A stretch of 64,000 nt of DNA, from assembly GCA_949752795.1 (NCBI GenBank), contig OX457074.1, positions 5,159,527-5,223,526 on the forward strand, written 5' to 3'. Source of the DNA: Hyperoodon ampullatus. Taxonomy: Eukaryota; Chordata; Mammalia; Artiodactyla; Ziphiidae. Below are positions 36,462 to 49,134 of this stretch, one piece after another (position 1 is the first letter of the stretch; the number at the start of each line of letters is the position of its first letter). The position numbers were made by a program, and so were the translations under genes. The notes beneath the pieces were generated by a model. The model had not been told where the DNA came from. It worked only from the letters and a program-made list of their open reading frames with translations, and searched no databases.

Positions 36462-39074
36462 CTATTTTGAAGAAGAAGAGACAGAATGAACAGAAGCTGA
36501 AATGAAGGGGAAAAGCCAGCAAAATTCAAGTTCACAATTCAACCTACTAATGATTGAAATTGACCAAAAAATTTCTTAGCACCTCCAACATTAACTCACA
36601 AAAAGTCAGAGTCTTATTTCTGATTCATACTTTATTCTCCAAGTAGATTATCTCATAAATGTGTGGGTACAGAAATTAGTAGCTACGAAAGATCTTATGT
36701 TAGCGGGCTGGGGAAAGAACAGGTTGTGGTACGTATCATAGCTGGAAACTGTTTTCTAACTTGAGTTTCCAATCTCCAAATGAAATAATCCAGCTAATGA
36801 AAAGCAAGTCTGTTACTCTATCCCTCAACTAGGAACGAGGTGAGTGTGAAACCAAAGAAAGAAGACGGCACTCTGAATGTAGTGTGTTCAATACATATGC
36901 CATGTTCAATAAAAATATGCTATTCATAGCATCACTTGTTTGGACCCAAAACTGTGATATGGTGACCTGGGTTTTACAAAAGACACTATCATTTCTCAGT
37001 ATACGTGACAGAGACTTAATGCTTTCCTCATTACCAATTTGCTCACTCAGGCATGTTTTTCAATTGGTCATCTTTCCCTCCAACTTGATTCAGTAGTAAT
37101 TTTAAACACTGAGTTTTAAGACTTCTCATACATTTCTTTAATTACCTAAAGGGAGGCAAGAAAGCTTCCAAGATTTTCAACCTTTCAGGATAAGGTGAAA
37201 AATGACTCCACTAAGAGTTAACCATTTGCGGATCGTTCTGTATTTTAATCAGAAAGCCTTTAAACGTTTTCCCTACTAAATTTAAAGTGTAAATAGAAGT
37301 CTTAACACTGTTAAGTTATAAACTTAGAATATTACCTCTTACTACAACAATTCAAAACACAGATTCGATACTGAAATTCTAAAACGGAAATTGAAGATAC
37401 ACTTATAAGCCCCAGGTAACTATCACACAATCAGTAAGAAAGATGTCAGGGGTATGAGGGTAAACAAAGTTATTATTATAGAAATCTTTAAGGTTTTCTC
37501 AGGATTTCAATGTTACTTTTCCTTTTGTGGCTTCATATTTTTCCAACAGTTTCTTAAATGGCTCCATGGGAGACAAGAGATAAAACTTTTAAAGATCATA
37601 TGTTTACTAGATTCTTGGGCTAACTGTATCTCTGATTTGATACCTCTCATTTCCTTATACTACTTTCTTCAGCAAGCAGGACACATGCTAAAGTGAGAGT
37701 AAAATTAGGAATGACAGGTTCCTCTCTAGAGTTTTTTTTTTTTTTTTAAAGCAAATTAACTAAATACTTCAAGTACAGAGAAGAACAGGCTAACTACTGA
37801 TGTTCCAATTGTACAGATTTAATGAAAATTGGCATTGTGCTTCCTTTTAAGTTAAAACACATTAAGAAGGAAGAGGAACCTGAACATGAAAACAACAATT
37901 AAAACTCACTCAAATCAACATTCTTGAGATGAGACTCTGCAACCAAACAGGTTAAGACACTGGTCTGGGAATTTTGTTTCTCAATGATGACCTCAGCTTC
38001 ATATGGAGACAAAAAAGAAACCCTACTCATTTGTACCAGCCATGACTAGGGTAACCACTCAGGTACCAGGAACAGAACTGTCATGAATAGAAATCATCAA
38101 AATAGGCCTGATTGTTTCTTAAATAGCTGAGATACAGATTTAGTATGGCTTTTAGGATGTAGAAATTACATTAAAGTTAGCAAGATGAGGTGGATTTTCT
38201 ATGGCAAGTTTTGTGGGTTTTTTTTTTTTTTTAAAGGAAATTGGTGATGGAAATTTGAAGGAAAACCTGGGTCCACTTAACAGAGGTAAGCACAATACTC
38301 TGATGCTGAGTATTGTCATATAACCATATTACATACTCAGCACCTAGGACTATACCTGGTACATAGTAGGTTCTCAATAAGTATTTGTTAAACATCAAAA
38401 AGCCATTGTCCAGTTTATAAAAAGATAACTGTATGTACTCATTCATTTTATTATTACATATCTGTATTACAAAAGAGACTATGAATGATTCATAAAGCCA
38501 TTTTCCCACAACAGAGATTCTATTCTTAATATTAGTGGCAGCAATAAGATTATGTTTCACTGTTTTGTCATAGTAATGTCAATTGACAAAAATGGATAAG
38601 TAAGAGTAATGCAGAAACTGACTTTGAGAATGGAATTTGGTTTGCTCTACAATTCCTTAAAAATTAAATTCTAGCTATAACCTTCTGAGAAAAAAAATAT
38701 AGGGAGATATCAAGAGCCTTCCATGTATGTACATAAAATGAATAAGGGAAACATAATGAAATACTGTATTACTACAGTTCTGAGTAAAGCCTATTCTTTT
38801 AATTTGCATGTTTAGTGCTTTTTCCTTGAAAATGTTTCTTCTGTTTGTATTATACAAATAGTCAAGAATTTCAAAAAATTAAAGTTAGAGATAGTACATA
38901 TAGTAGAATTCCACTGTATAATTAACATGGGTTTGGGTATCCCATGGGTGAAACCACAACCTTGGAAACATAACATACAACTACCATCTGAAGTAAATAG
39001 TTGGCCTACTACAGAAGCTGATTATCATTAATGTCAGCAAGGGATGCTCTTGTAATCATGTCAGCCATTCTTAC
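36462..39074 (-). other. FBXL20: Intron 3, mostly unique sequence
   Basis: Apart from an L2-like 3' end near 38330-38400 ('ctggtacatagtaggttctc') and T runs at 37730 and 38221, I recognise no repeats and no other gene here. Confidence 0.6.
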
Positions 39075-39129
39075 CCTGGAGACCTGAGCACAGCGACACA
39101 AGGTAACAACATCCAGAAAAGAAAATATC
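39075..39129 (-). CDS. FBXL20: FBXL20 exon 3 (residues 35-53, F-box core)
   Basis: Fifty-five bases: last base of Arg (CG|G), then IFSFLDVVTLCRCAQVSR, the central helix region of the F-box. Acceptor CTTTTTAG, donor GTAAGA. Confidence 0.97.
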
Positions 39130-40094
39130 CTAAAAAGAAATGGAGGAAAACTTTATTATATGATGAATTACTTTCTCTTGATTTTTGCTTATAAATAATT
39201 GGCAATGTTAACACATGCACAAAAAGGCAGATGTTCTTTAAACAATAAAACAAAAAGCTCGGGCAATTTACAATACTGCCAATAAAAATGTAGGGGGAAA
39301 AGGTAACCTTTTACTTGATAACGTATGTGTAAGTACCATAACGAGTTCATTTATTCACATCAAGGGATGATAAAATATTTCTGATACTTTTTTAAGTAAA
39401 AAAACAATTTCCACATTCTGGTTATCAAAAGAAATAGGCTAGGGGATGGTTACCTTTATAAAGAATTTTACAGCTATGAAGGAAAAAAGATAAAATATTG
39501 GTAAAACCTAAAAACGAGCAACTATAAAATGTTAAATCTCTATATATTTAATTCCAATCTGGGAAATTATAAAACTCAGTTAATACATCAATGTCAGGAA
39601 ACACCACCTAAAATTCTTCTCAGTCTTAGAAGGCTAAATATTTATTTTGTAGCATTATTATTTGAAATAATTAATTTGCCTAAAGGACGATAACTCTCTA
39701 TACCATAAGCCACCTGTAAAAACAGGTCAGAGCATCCTGGGAATAAAGTGAATGGGTTACTTGTGCTTACAGTTCTCCTTACTCATGAACACCCTTAAAG
39801 ATCATTTTGATCTGAATAACAAGTAAGGCTCTTGTGCAGGTGGCAAAAGGTACAATATAGCATGTACTTTAAAGACGATATTCCTTGAGATAGCTGGAGT
39901 GTTACAAAATGGAGGTCAGGAAGCATTAATCTGGAGACGAATGAAAGCTACACTTTCTATTCCATTATTACTCTGAGTTAGCTTAATAGAGCAAACTTTT
40001 GTTATTTAGTGATTAGAGGCTGTCAATCACATTTTAGAACTCGGAATAAACTGAGTTAATAATTACATCAGACCAAGTTATATGCATTTTGTAA

Positions 40095-40560
40095 ATAAAG
40101 TTTTTTGAAACTCTTTAAAATTGGGGTAATATACATAACATAAAACTTACCATTTAACCACTTTTAAGGGTATAGTTCAAGGGCATTTAAGTACATTCAC
40201 ACTGTTGTGCCACCACCATCACCATCCATCTCTAGAACTTGCTCATCTTCCCAAACTGAAACTCTGGACACAGTAAACAATGACTCCCCGTTTCCCTCTC
40301 CCCCAGCCGCTGGCAACCACTACTCTACTTTCGTTCTCTATGAATTTGGCTACTCTAGGTACTTCATATGAGTGGAATCATGGTATTTGCCCTTTTGTGA
40401 CGGGCTTATTTCATTTAGTACCAGTGTCTTCAAGGTCCATCCATGTGGTAGCACGTAGTATCAGAATTTCCTTCCTTTATAAAGCTGAATAATATTTTCT
40501 TCCTTTTTAAACCTGTATACCACATTTTCTACATCTGTCCATAGATGGAAACGTTGAATG
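40095..40560 (-). repeat. Old L1 3'-end remnant
   Basis: 'aacataaaacttaccattta', 'cacactgttgtgccaccacc' and 'ccgctggcaaccactactct' are the reverse complement of an L1 3' UTR. A sister copy lies at 52380-52910. Confidence 0.7.
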
Positions 40561-41537
40561 CCTTTCTTGTTCCCTTGAGGCGGACTTGCTACCACCCTGA
40601 TGGCTCTCTTTAATAAAATAAATTTGGAATGGTGGAGGAGGAACCAAGTTGGTGGAGTACAAGGACATGCTCTCACTCCCTCTTGCGAAAACACCAGGAT
40701 CACAACTAGCTGCTGGACAATCATCGATAGGAAGACACCGGAACTCACCAAAAAAGATACCCCAGATCCAAAGACAAAGGAGAAGCCACAGTGAGACGGC
40801 AGGAGGGGCACAATCACAGTAAAATCAAATCCCATAACTGCTGGGTGGGTGACTCACAGACTGGAGAACACTTATACCACAGAAGTCCATCCACTAGAGT
40901 GAAGGTTCTGAGCCCCATGTCAGGCTTCCCAACCTGGGGGTCTGGCAACGGGAGGAGGAATTCCTAGAGAATCAGACTTTGAAGGCTAGCGGGACTTGAT
41001 TGCAGGACTTCGACAGGACTGGGAGAAACAGAGACTCCACTCTTGGAGGGCACACACAAAGTAGTCTGTGCATCGGGACCCAGGGGAAGGAGTAGTGACC
41101 CCAGGGGAGACTGAACCAGACCTACCTGCTAGTGTTGGACGGTCTCCTGTAGAGGTAGGGGGGTGACTGTGGCTCACCGTGGGGACAAGGACACTGGCAG
41201 CAGAAGTTCTGGGAAGTACTCCTTGGTGTGAGCCCTCCCAGAGTCCGCCATTAGCCCCACCAAACAGCCCAGGTAGGTTCTAGTGTTGGATTGCCTCAGG
41301 CCAAACAAGCAACAGGGAGGGAACCCAGCCCCACCCATCAACAGTTAAGTGGATTAAAGTTTTAATGAGCTCTGCCCTTGAGAGCAACAGTCAGCTCTAC
41401 CCACCACCAGTCCCTCCCATCAGGAAACTTACACAAGCTTCTTAGCCTCATCCACCAGAGGGCAGACAGCAGAAGCAAGAAGACTACAATCATGCAGCCT
41501 GTGGAACAAAAACCACATTCACAGAAAGATAGACAAG

Positions 41538-42443
41538 ATGAAAAGGCAGAGAGCTAGGTACCAGGTGAAGGAACAAGATAAAACCCCAGAAAAACAATGA
41601 AATGAAATGAAGATAGGCAACCTTCCAGAAAAAGAATTCAGAATAATGATAGTGAAGATGATCCAGGACCTCGGAAAAAGAATGGAGGCAAAGATCAAGA
41701 AGATGCAAGAAATGTTTAACAAAGACCTAGAAGAAGTAAAGAACAAACAAACAGAGATGAACAATACAATAACTGAAATGAAAACTATACTAGAAGGAAT
41801 CAATAGCAGAATAACTGAGGCAGAAGAATGGGTAAGTGACCTGGAAGACAGAGAGGTGGAATTCACTGCTGTGGAACAGAATAAAGAAAAAAGCATGAAA
41901 AGAAATGAAGACAGCCTAAGAGACCTCTGGGACAATATTAAACGCCAACAACATTCGCATTATAGGGGTCCCAGAAGGAGAAGAGAGAGAGAAAGGACCA
42001 GAGAAAATATGTGAAGAGATTATAGTCAAAAACTTCCCTAACATGGGAAAGGAAATAGCCACCCAAGTCCAGGAAGTGCAGCAAGTCCCATACAGGATAA
42101 ACCCAAGGAGAAACACGTCGAGACACACAGTAATCAAATTGGCAAAAATTAAAGACAAAGAAAAATTATTGAAAGCAGCAAGGGAAAAACGACAAATAAC
42201 ATACAAGAGAACTCCCATAAGGTTAACAGTTGATTTCTCAGCAGAAACTCTACAAGCCAGAAGGGAGTGGCGATATACTTAAACTGTTGAAAGGGAAGAA
42301 CCTACAACCAAGATTACTCTACCCAGGCAAGGATCTCAATCAGATTCGATGGAGAAATCAAAAGCTTTACAGACAAGCAAAAGCTAAGAGAATTCAGCAC
42401 CACCAAACCAGCTCTACAACAAATGCTAAAGGAACTTCTCTAA
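41538..42443 (+). pseudogene. L1 ORF1 remnant (RNA-binding chaperone protein), broken
   Basis: L1 ORF1 protein normally forms a coiled-coil trimer that binds the L1 RNA. Here an ATG at 41538 meets a stop after about 20 codons; an open stretch from 41607 carries the coiled coil (ending NSRITEAEEWVSDLEDRE), then the frame shifts near 41940-41950. The RRM and C-terminal parts continue in a second frame (GKEIATQ... to QARREW, about 42043-42270), and the end shifts once more. At least three lesions, so no working protein. The order and spacing match the family. Confidence 0.85.
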
Positions 42444-42501
42444 GTGGTAAACACAAGAGAAGAAAAGGACCTACAAAATCAAACCCAAAACAATTAAGAA
42501 A

Positions 42502-45500
42502 ATGGTCATAGGAACATACATATCGATAATTACCTTAAACGTGAATGGATTAAATGCTCCAGCCAAAAGACATAGGTTTGCTGAATGTTTACAAAAACAA
42601 GACCCATATATATGCTGTCTACAGGAGACCCACTTCAGACCTAGGGACACATACAGACTGAAAGTGAGGGGATGGAAAAAGATATTCCATGCAAATGGAA
42701 ATCAAAAGAAAGCTGGAGTAGCAATACTCATATCAAATAAAATAGACTTTAAAATAAAGAATGTTACAAGAGACAAGGAAGGACACTACATAATGATCAA
42801 GGGATCAATCCAAGAAGATATAACGATTATAAATATATATGCACCCAACATAGGAGCACCTCAATACATAAGGGAACTGCTAACAGCTATAAAAGAGGAA
42901 ATCGAAAGTAACATAATAATAGTGGGGGACTTTAACACCTCATTTACACCAATGGACAAATCATCCAAAATGAAAATAAATAAGGAAACACAAGCTTTAA
43001 ATGACACAACAGACCAGGCAGATTTAATTGATATTTATAGGACATTCCATCCAAAAACAGCAGATTACACTTTCTTCTCAAGTGTGCACGGAACATTCTC
43101 CAGGATAGATCACATCTTGGGTCACAAATCAAGCCTCAGTAAATTTAAGAAAATTGAAATCATATCAAGCATCTTTTCTGACCACAATGCTATGAGATTG
43201 GAAATGAATTACAGGGAAAAAAGCGTAAAAAACACAAACACATGGAGGCTAAACAATACATTACTAAATAACCAAGAAATCACTGAAGAAATCAAAGAGG
43301 AAATCAAAAAATACCGAGACAAATGACAATGAAAACACGACGATCCAAAACCTGTGGGATGCAGCAAAAGCAGTTCTAAGAGGAAAGTTTATAGCTATAC
43401 AAGCCTACCTCAAGAAACAAGAAAAACCTCAAATACACAATCTAACTTTACACTTAAAGGAACTAGAGAAAGAAGAACAAACAAAACCCAAAGTTAGCAG
43501 AAGGAAAGAAATCATAAATATCAGAGCAGAAAAAAATGAAATACAAACAAAGAAAACAATAGCAAAGATCAATAAAACTAAAAGCTGGTTCTTTGAGAAG
43601 ATAAACAAAATTGATAAACCATTAGCCAGACTCATCAAGAGGGAGAGGACTCAAATCAATAAAATTAGAAATGAAAAAGGAGAAGTTAGAACAGACACTG
43701 CAGAAATACAAAGCATCCTAAGAGACTACTACAAGCAACTCTATGCCAATAAAATGGACAACCTAGAAGAAATGGACAAATTCTTAGAAAGGTATAACCT
43801 TCCAAGACTGAACCAGGAAGAAATAGAAAATATGAACAGACCAATCACAAGTAATGAAATTGAAACTGTGATTAAAAATCTTCCAACAAGCAAAAGTCCA
43901 GGACCAGATGGCTTCACAGGTGAATTCTATCAAACATTTAGAGAAGAGCTAACACCCATCCTTCTCAAACTCTTCCAAAAAATTGCAGAGGAAGGGGCTT
44001 CCCTGGTGGCGCAGTGGTTGAGAGTCCGCCTGCTGACGCAGGGGACATGGGTTCGTGCCCCGGTCCGTGAGGATCCCACATGCCATGGAGTGGCTGGGCC
44101 TGTGAGCCATGGCCACTGAGCCTGCGCGTCCAGAGCCTGTGCTCCGCAATGGGAGACGCCACAACAGTGACAGGCCTGCGTACCGCAAAAAAAAAAAAAA
44201 AAAAAATTGCAGAGGAAGGAACACTCCCAAACTCATTCTCTGAGGTCATCATCACCCTGATAGCAAAACAAGACAAAGATATTACAAAAAAAGAAAATTA
44301 CAGACTAATATCACTGATGAATATAGATGCAAAAATCCTCAACAAAATACTAGCAAACAGAATCCAGCAACACATTAAAAGGATCATACACCATGATCAA
44401 GTGGGATTTATCCCAGGGATGCAAGGATTCTTCAATATATGCAAATCAATCAATGTGATACACCATAATAACAAATGGAAGAATAAAAACCATATGATCA
44501 TTTCAGTAGATGCAGAAAAAGCTTTTGACAAAATTCAACACCCATTTATGATAAAAACTCTCCAGAAAGTGGGCATAGAGGGAACCTACCTGAACATAAT
44601 AAAGGACGTATATGACAAACCCACAGCAAACATCATTCTCAATGGTGAAAAACTGAAAGCATTTCCTCTAAGATCAGGAACAAGACAAGGATGTCCACTC
44701 TCACCACTATTATTCAACATAGTTTTGGAAGTCCTAGCCACGGAAATCAGAGAAGAAAAAGAAATAAAAGGAATACGAATTGGAAAAGAAGAAGTAAAAC
44801 TGTCACTATTTGCAGATAACATGATACTATACATAGAGAATCCTAAAGATGCCACCAGAAAACTACTAGAGGTAATCAATGAATTTGGTAAAGTTGCAGG
44901 ATACAAAATTAATGCACAGAAATCTCTTGCATTCCTATATACTAATGATGAAAAATCTGAAAGATAAATTAAGGAAACACTCCCATTTACCATTGCAACA
45001 AAAAGAATAAAATACCTAGGAATAAACCTACCTAGGGAGACAAAAGACCTGTATGCAGAAAACTATAAGACACTGATGAAAGAAATTGAAGATAATACCA
45101 ACAGATGGAGAGATATACCATGTTCTTGTACTGAAAGAATCAATATTGTGAAAATGACTATACTACCCAAAGCAATCTACAGATTCAATGCAATCCCTAT
45201 CAAATTACCAATGGCATTTTTTACAGAACTAGAACAAAAAACCTTAAAATTTGTATGGAGACACAAAAGACCCCGAATAGCCAAAGCAGTCTTGAGGGAA
45301 AAAAAACAGAGCTGGAGGAATCAGACTCCCTGACTTCAGACTATACTACAAAGCTACAGTAATCAAGACAATATAGTACTGGCACAAAAACAGAAACACA
45401 GATCAATGGAACGAGATAGAAAGCCCAGAGATAAACCCATGCACCTATGGTCAACTAATCTATGACAAAGGAGACAAGGATATACAATGGAGAAAAGACA

Positions 45501-46526
45501 GTCTCTTCAATAAGTGGTGATGGGAAAGCTGGACAGCTACACGTGAAAGAATGAAATTAGAACACTCCCTAACACCATACACAAAAATAAACTCAAAATG
45601 GATTTGAGACCTAAATGTAAGACCTGACACTATAAAACTCTTAGAGAAAAACATAGGAAGAACACTCTGACATAAATCATAGGAAGATCTTTTTTGATCC
45701 ACCTCCTAGAGTAATGGAAATAAAAATAAACAAATGGGACCTAATGAAACTTCAAAGCTTTTGCACAGCAAAGGAAACCATAAACAAGACGAAAAGACAA
45801 CCCTCAGAATGGGAGAAAATATTTGCAAACCAATCAACGGACAAAGGATTAATCTCCAAAATATATAAACAGCTCATGAAGCTCAATATTAAAGAAACAA
45901 ATAACCCAATGCAAAAATGGGCAGAAGACCTAAATAGACATTTCTCCAAAGAAGACATACAGATGGCCAAGAAGCACATGAAAAGCTGCTCAACATCACT
46001 AATTATTAGAGAAATGCAAATCAAAACTACAATGAGGTATCACCTCACACCAGTTAGAATGGGCATCATCGGAAAATCTACAAACAACAAATGCTGGAGA
46101 GGGTGTGGAGAAAAGGGAACCCTCTTGCACTGTTGGTGGGAATGTAAATTGATACAGCCACTATGGAGAACAGTATGGAGGTTCCGTAAAAAACTAAAAA
46201 TAGAATTAACATATGATCCAGCAATCCCACTACTGGGCATATACCCAGAGAAAACCATAATTCAAAAAGACACATGCACCCCAATGTTCATTGCAGCACT
46301 ATTTACAATAGCCAGGTCATGGGAGCAACCTAAATGCCCATCAACAGACGAATAGATAAAGAAGTTGTGGTACATATATACAATGGAATATTACTCAGCC
46401 ATAAAAAGGAACAAAATTGAGTCATTTGTTGAGACGTGGATGGATCTAGAGACTGTCATACAGAGTGAAGTAAGTCAGAAAGAGAAAAACAAATATTGTA
46501 TATTAACGCATGTATGTGGAACCTAG
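42502..46526 (+). pseudogene. L1 ORF2 remnant (endonuclease and reverse transcriptase), broken
   Basis: The endonuclease domain is open from 42502 to 43326, with LQETHF and VGDFNTSF motifs and the late SDHNAM motif. A stop then breaks the frame. The reverse transcriptase follows, with SPGPDGF at about 43895, then a short CHR SINE at 43996-44200, then [12 protein letters not shown] at about 44690. The catalytic FADD box reads FADN (44809-44820), which removes one active-site aspartate. More stops occur after 44965 and 45330. The C-terminal cysteine region is at about 46090-46160. This copy could not work even without the SINE. Confidence 0.9.
43996..44200 (+). mobile_element. Short CHR SINE inside L1 ORF2
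   Basis: Forward near-consensus copy with a pure A tail. The 19-base duplication aaaaaattgcagaggaagg is perfect at 43977-43995 and 44201-44219. Confidence 0.97.
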
Positions 46527-46779
46527 AAAAATGGTACAGATGAACCGGTTTGCAGGGCAGAAGTTGAGACACAGATGTAGAGAACAAACGTATGGACACC
46601 AAGGGGGGAAAACCGCAGGGGGGTGGGGATGGTGATGTGCTGAACTGGGCGATTGGGATTGACATGTATACACAGATGTGTATAAAATTGATGACTAATA
46701 AGAACCTGCTGTATAAAAAAATAAATAAAATAAAATTGAAAAATTCAAAAAATAAATTAATTAATTAAATAAATTTCCC

Positions 46780-48290
46780 ATCTTTTAAAATACTGATTAC
46801 AAATCATTCCCAAATAAATATATATACCCCCAGGTACCTCAATTCCTAAAACAGTAAGTTTATCTAATGCAACAAACCTTCTTACACTGCTTAAATGCTG
46901 CTGCTTTTTCCTGTCATCCACTATGTGCCTTTATGTGGAGCTTCATAGTCTAAAGATCCTGTTTCTGCCAAATTACCACTAATCCCTGAGCAATTTGCAT
47001 AAATATAATATTACACATGGCGGGGGCACAGGAGAGAAATTTTAGATAACGATCCTAGTTAGACTTTAGTAAACTTTCAACAGATAGATTCTTTACAAAA
47101 TAAAGATGGACATGAAACCTCAGGCTGTAGGTCAAATGCAGACCTAGGAGACTCTCTGAAGCACATGCCCCAACAATCATAATTTCATTCTTAGAATGTA
47201 CTGCCTGGGGTACTTAATGTCAAAATTCCCATAAGTTGGCTTTTCACCTGGGTTTGACATTATGGTACATTAAAAAGAGAGAGAGAAGACAAATACAGTC
47301 GCTGTGCTCCTCTATCAAGCAATAAGAGCTTGGACTCTCCACTCCTGACTTGGCTCCCTGGTATGTGATAAGCCTCTGTGCTTAAATCCCTTCTAACACT
47401 CCACGAGCAGTCTGTCTAAATGTCTGCTATTATTTAGTAGCTTTTGACTTCTATTTATTCTACTTACTTGACAATAGAGACAATTACCTTTAGAAACCCA
47501 AATATAAGGATTGATGGGATAAGCTGCTAGAGTTAGTTACAGTGATTGGGGGTGGGGGTGGGGATGGAGAGGAGGAGGTTCACAGTGAACATTTATTCTT
47601 CTAAATATGGTAACATTAACTTAAATAAAAAACATCACTATAAGTATGTATTTGTAGGATAAATCAAGGGGAAACGACAGTGACATTTTTACATGATAGG
47701 CCAGAACAATAAAACATTATACTTAGAACCTTCCTGCTTTTCATCATCTTCAGGCTTGGTACCTTACACTTTAACCCTTTACATAATTCCTTCTTGAGGA
47801 TACCTATTATCCATAACCAGAATGGTTATGATCAAAGAGATAAGAAAACTGACGCAGAGTGGAAGGTCTGTTATTGCTGAAGGATCCTGCTTGACTGCTT
47901 CAATAAAAGTCCTCCCCCTTCTCTTATCAATAGATTGTTGAAAAACTGGCCTAGCTTCGAGGCAAAGTGGGCCTCACCTTCCCCACTCACGCAAAAAGAC
48001 TTTGGCCAGGTTTCTGAGACATGATGTGGAAGAAGACGGGGTCTGATTATAAATAAATCTATTGCTGTATAAAAAAAGAAAGAAAGAAAAAAAAACCCCA
48101 AACCCTCAATACTAGCTTCTTGGAGAACATGGAGCTGGCTGTTAAAGTAAATACCGAGATTTGGGGTAGATTTGGGGTAGATTTGGGGATGTGCATACCC
48201 ATAGTATGGTTCTGTAAAGAAGATTTACTCCCAACTTCCTTTGGCTTCACAGTCTTATGACAAAAATCCCAAACCTTCTTGAGCAATACC
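46780..48290. other. Intron 2 stretch with no recognised repeat
   Basis: Mostly AT-rich unique sequence. Only small features are seen: gagaga at 47276, a ggggtggggg run near 47548, and three copies of atttggggtag near 48160-48190. No ORF worth calling. Confidence 0.5.
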
Positions 48291-48450
48291 TCTTAATATA
48301 GTTCTGTTTATTAAATAAATTTAAAAAGCATATCACGATCCTGGAGAAGGTATAACAAAATGAGTAATTCCATTCATATCATGGAGATATTTATGGGTAC
48401 GACTCTTTTGGAGAGTAGTTCAATAGTACCCATTAAAATAAAAAACACAG

Positions 48451-49128
48451 GGCTTCGCTGGGGGTGCAGAGGTTAAGAATCCGCCTGCCGGGGCTTCCCT
48501 GGTGGCGCAGTGGTTGAGAATCTGCCTGCCAATGCAGGGGACATGGGTTCGAGCCCTGGTCTGGGAAGATCCCACATGCCGCGGAACAACTGGGCCCGTG
48601 AGCCACAACTACTGAGCCTGCGCATCTGGAGCCTGTGCTCCGCAACGAGAGGCCGTGACAGTGAGAGGCCTGTGCACCGCGATGAAGAGTGGCCCCCACT
48701 CGCTGCAACTAGAGAAAGCCCTCGCACAGAAACGAAGACCCAACACAGCCATAAATAAATAAATAGGTAAATAAGTAAATAAAGAAAATAAGAAAGAATC
48801 TGCCTGCCAATGCAGGGGACACGGGTTTGAGCCCTGGTTTGGGAAGATCCCACATGCCGCAGAGCAACTAAGCCCGTGCACCACAACTACTGAGCCTGCA
48901 CTCTAGAGCCTGCGAGCCACAACTACCAAACCCGCATGATACAGCTACTGAAGCCCGCGTGCCTAGAGCCCGTGCTCTGCAATAGAGAAGCCACCACAAT
49001 AAGAGGCCCGCGCACCGCAACGAATAGTAGCCCCTGCTAGCCGCAACTCAGGAAAGCCCGCGCACAGCAATGAAGACCCAACACAGCCAAAAATAAAATA
49101 AATTAAACAAACAAACAAACAAACAAAC
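48451..49128 (+). mobile_element. Long CHR SINE interrupted by another CHR
   Basis: The outer copy's first 39 bases (48451-48489) and the rest (48794-49128) are separated by the inner SINE. Its tail ends in an aaac run. A weak 8-base duplication, aaacacag, lies at 48443-48450 and 49129-49136. Confidence 0.85.
48490..48793 (+). mobile_element. CHR SINE nested in a CHR SINE, hybrid structure
   Basis: Inserted with duplication of aagaatc(c/t)gcctgcc (48475-48489 and 48794-48808). Its first two thirds follow the short type (gagaggcc...gtgagaggcc), but it continues into the long-type 3' part (gaagagtggcccccactcgc) and tail. Confidence 0.9.
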
Positions 49129-49134
49129 AAACAC
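49103..49134. repeat. (CAAA)n simple repeat
   Basis: Seven or so caaa units in the tail of the outer SINE. Confidence 0.9.

Larger units (their letters stand above)
40626..46766 (+). mobile_element. Near full-length L1 retrotransposon
   Basis: About 6.1 kb with 5' UTR ('ggtggaggaggaaccaagtt' at 40631), ORF1, ORF2, 3' UTR and an A-rich tail. A possible 10-base target duplication, aaataaattt, lies at 40616-40625 and 46767-46776. Both frames are broken by stops, shifts and a SINE inserted at 43996. It sits in intron 2, antisense to FBXL20, and cannot be autonomous. Confidence 0.9.

Noticed and set aside
42502..44967. Long open frames that look like a host endonuclease or reverse transcriptase gene
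   Set aside because: They are pieces of one broken L1 ORF2 with typical L1 order and 3' end.
49103..49134. Regularly spaced caaa units as a CRISPR-like array
   Set aside because: Four-base microsatellite in a SINE tail, no spacers, and a mammalian setting.
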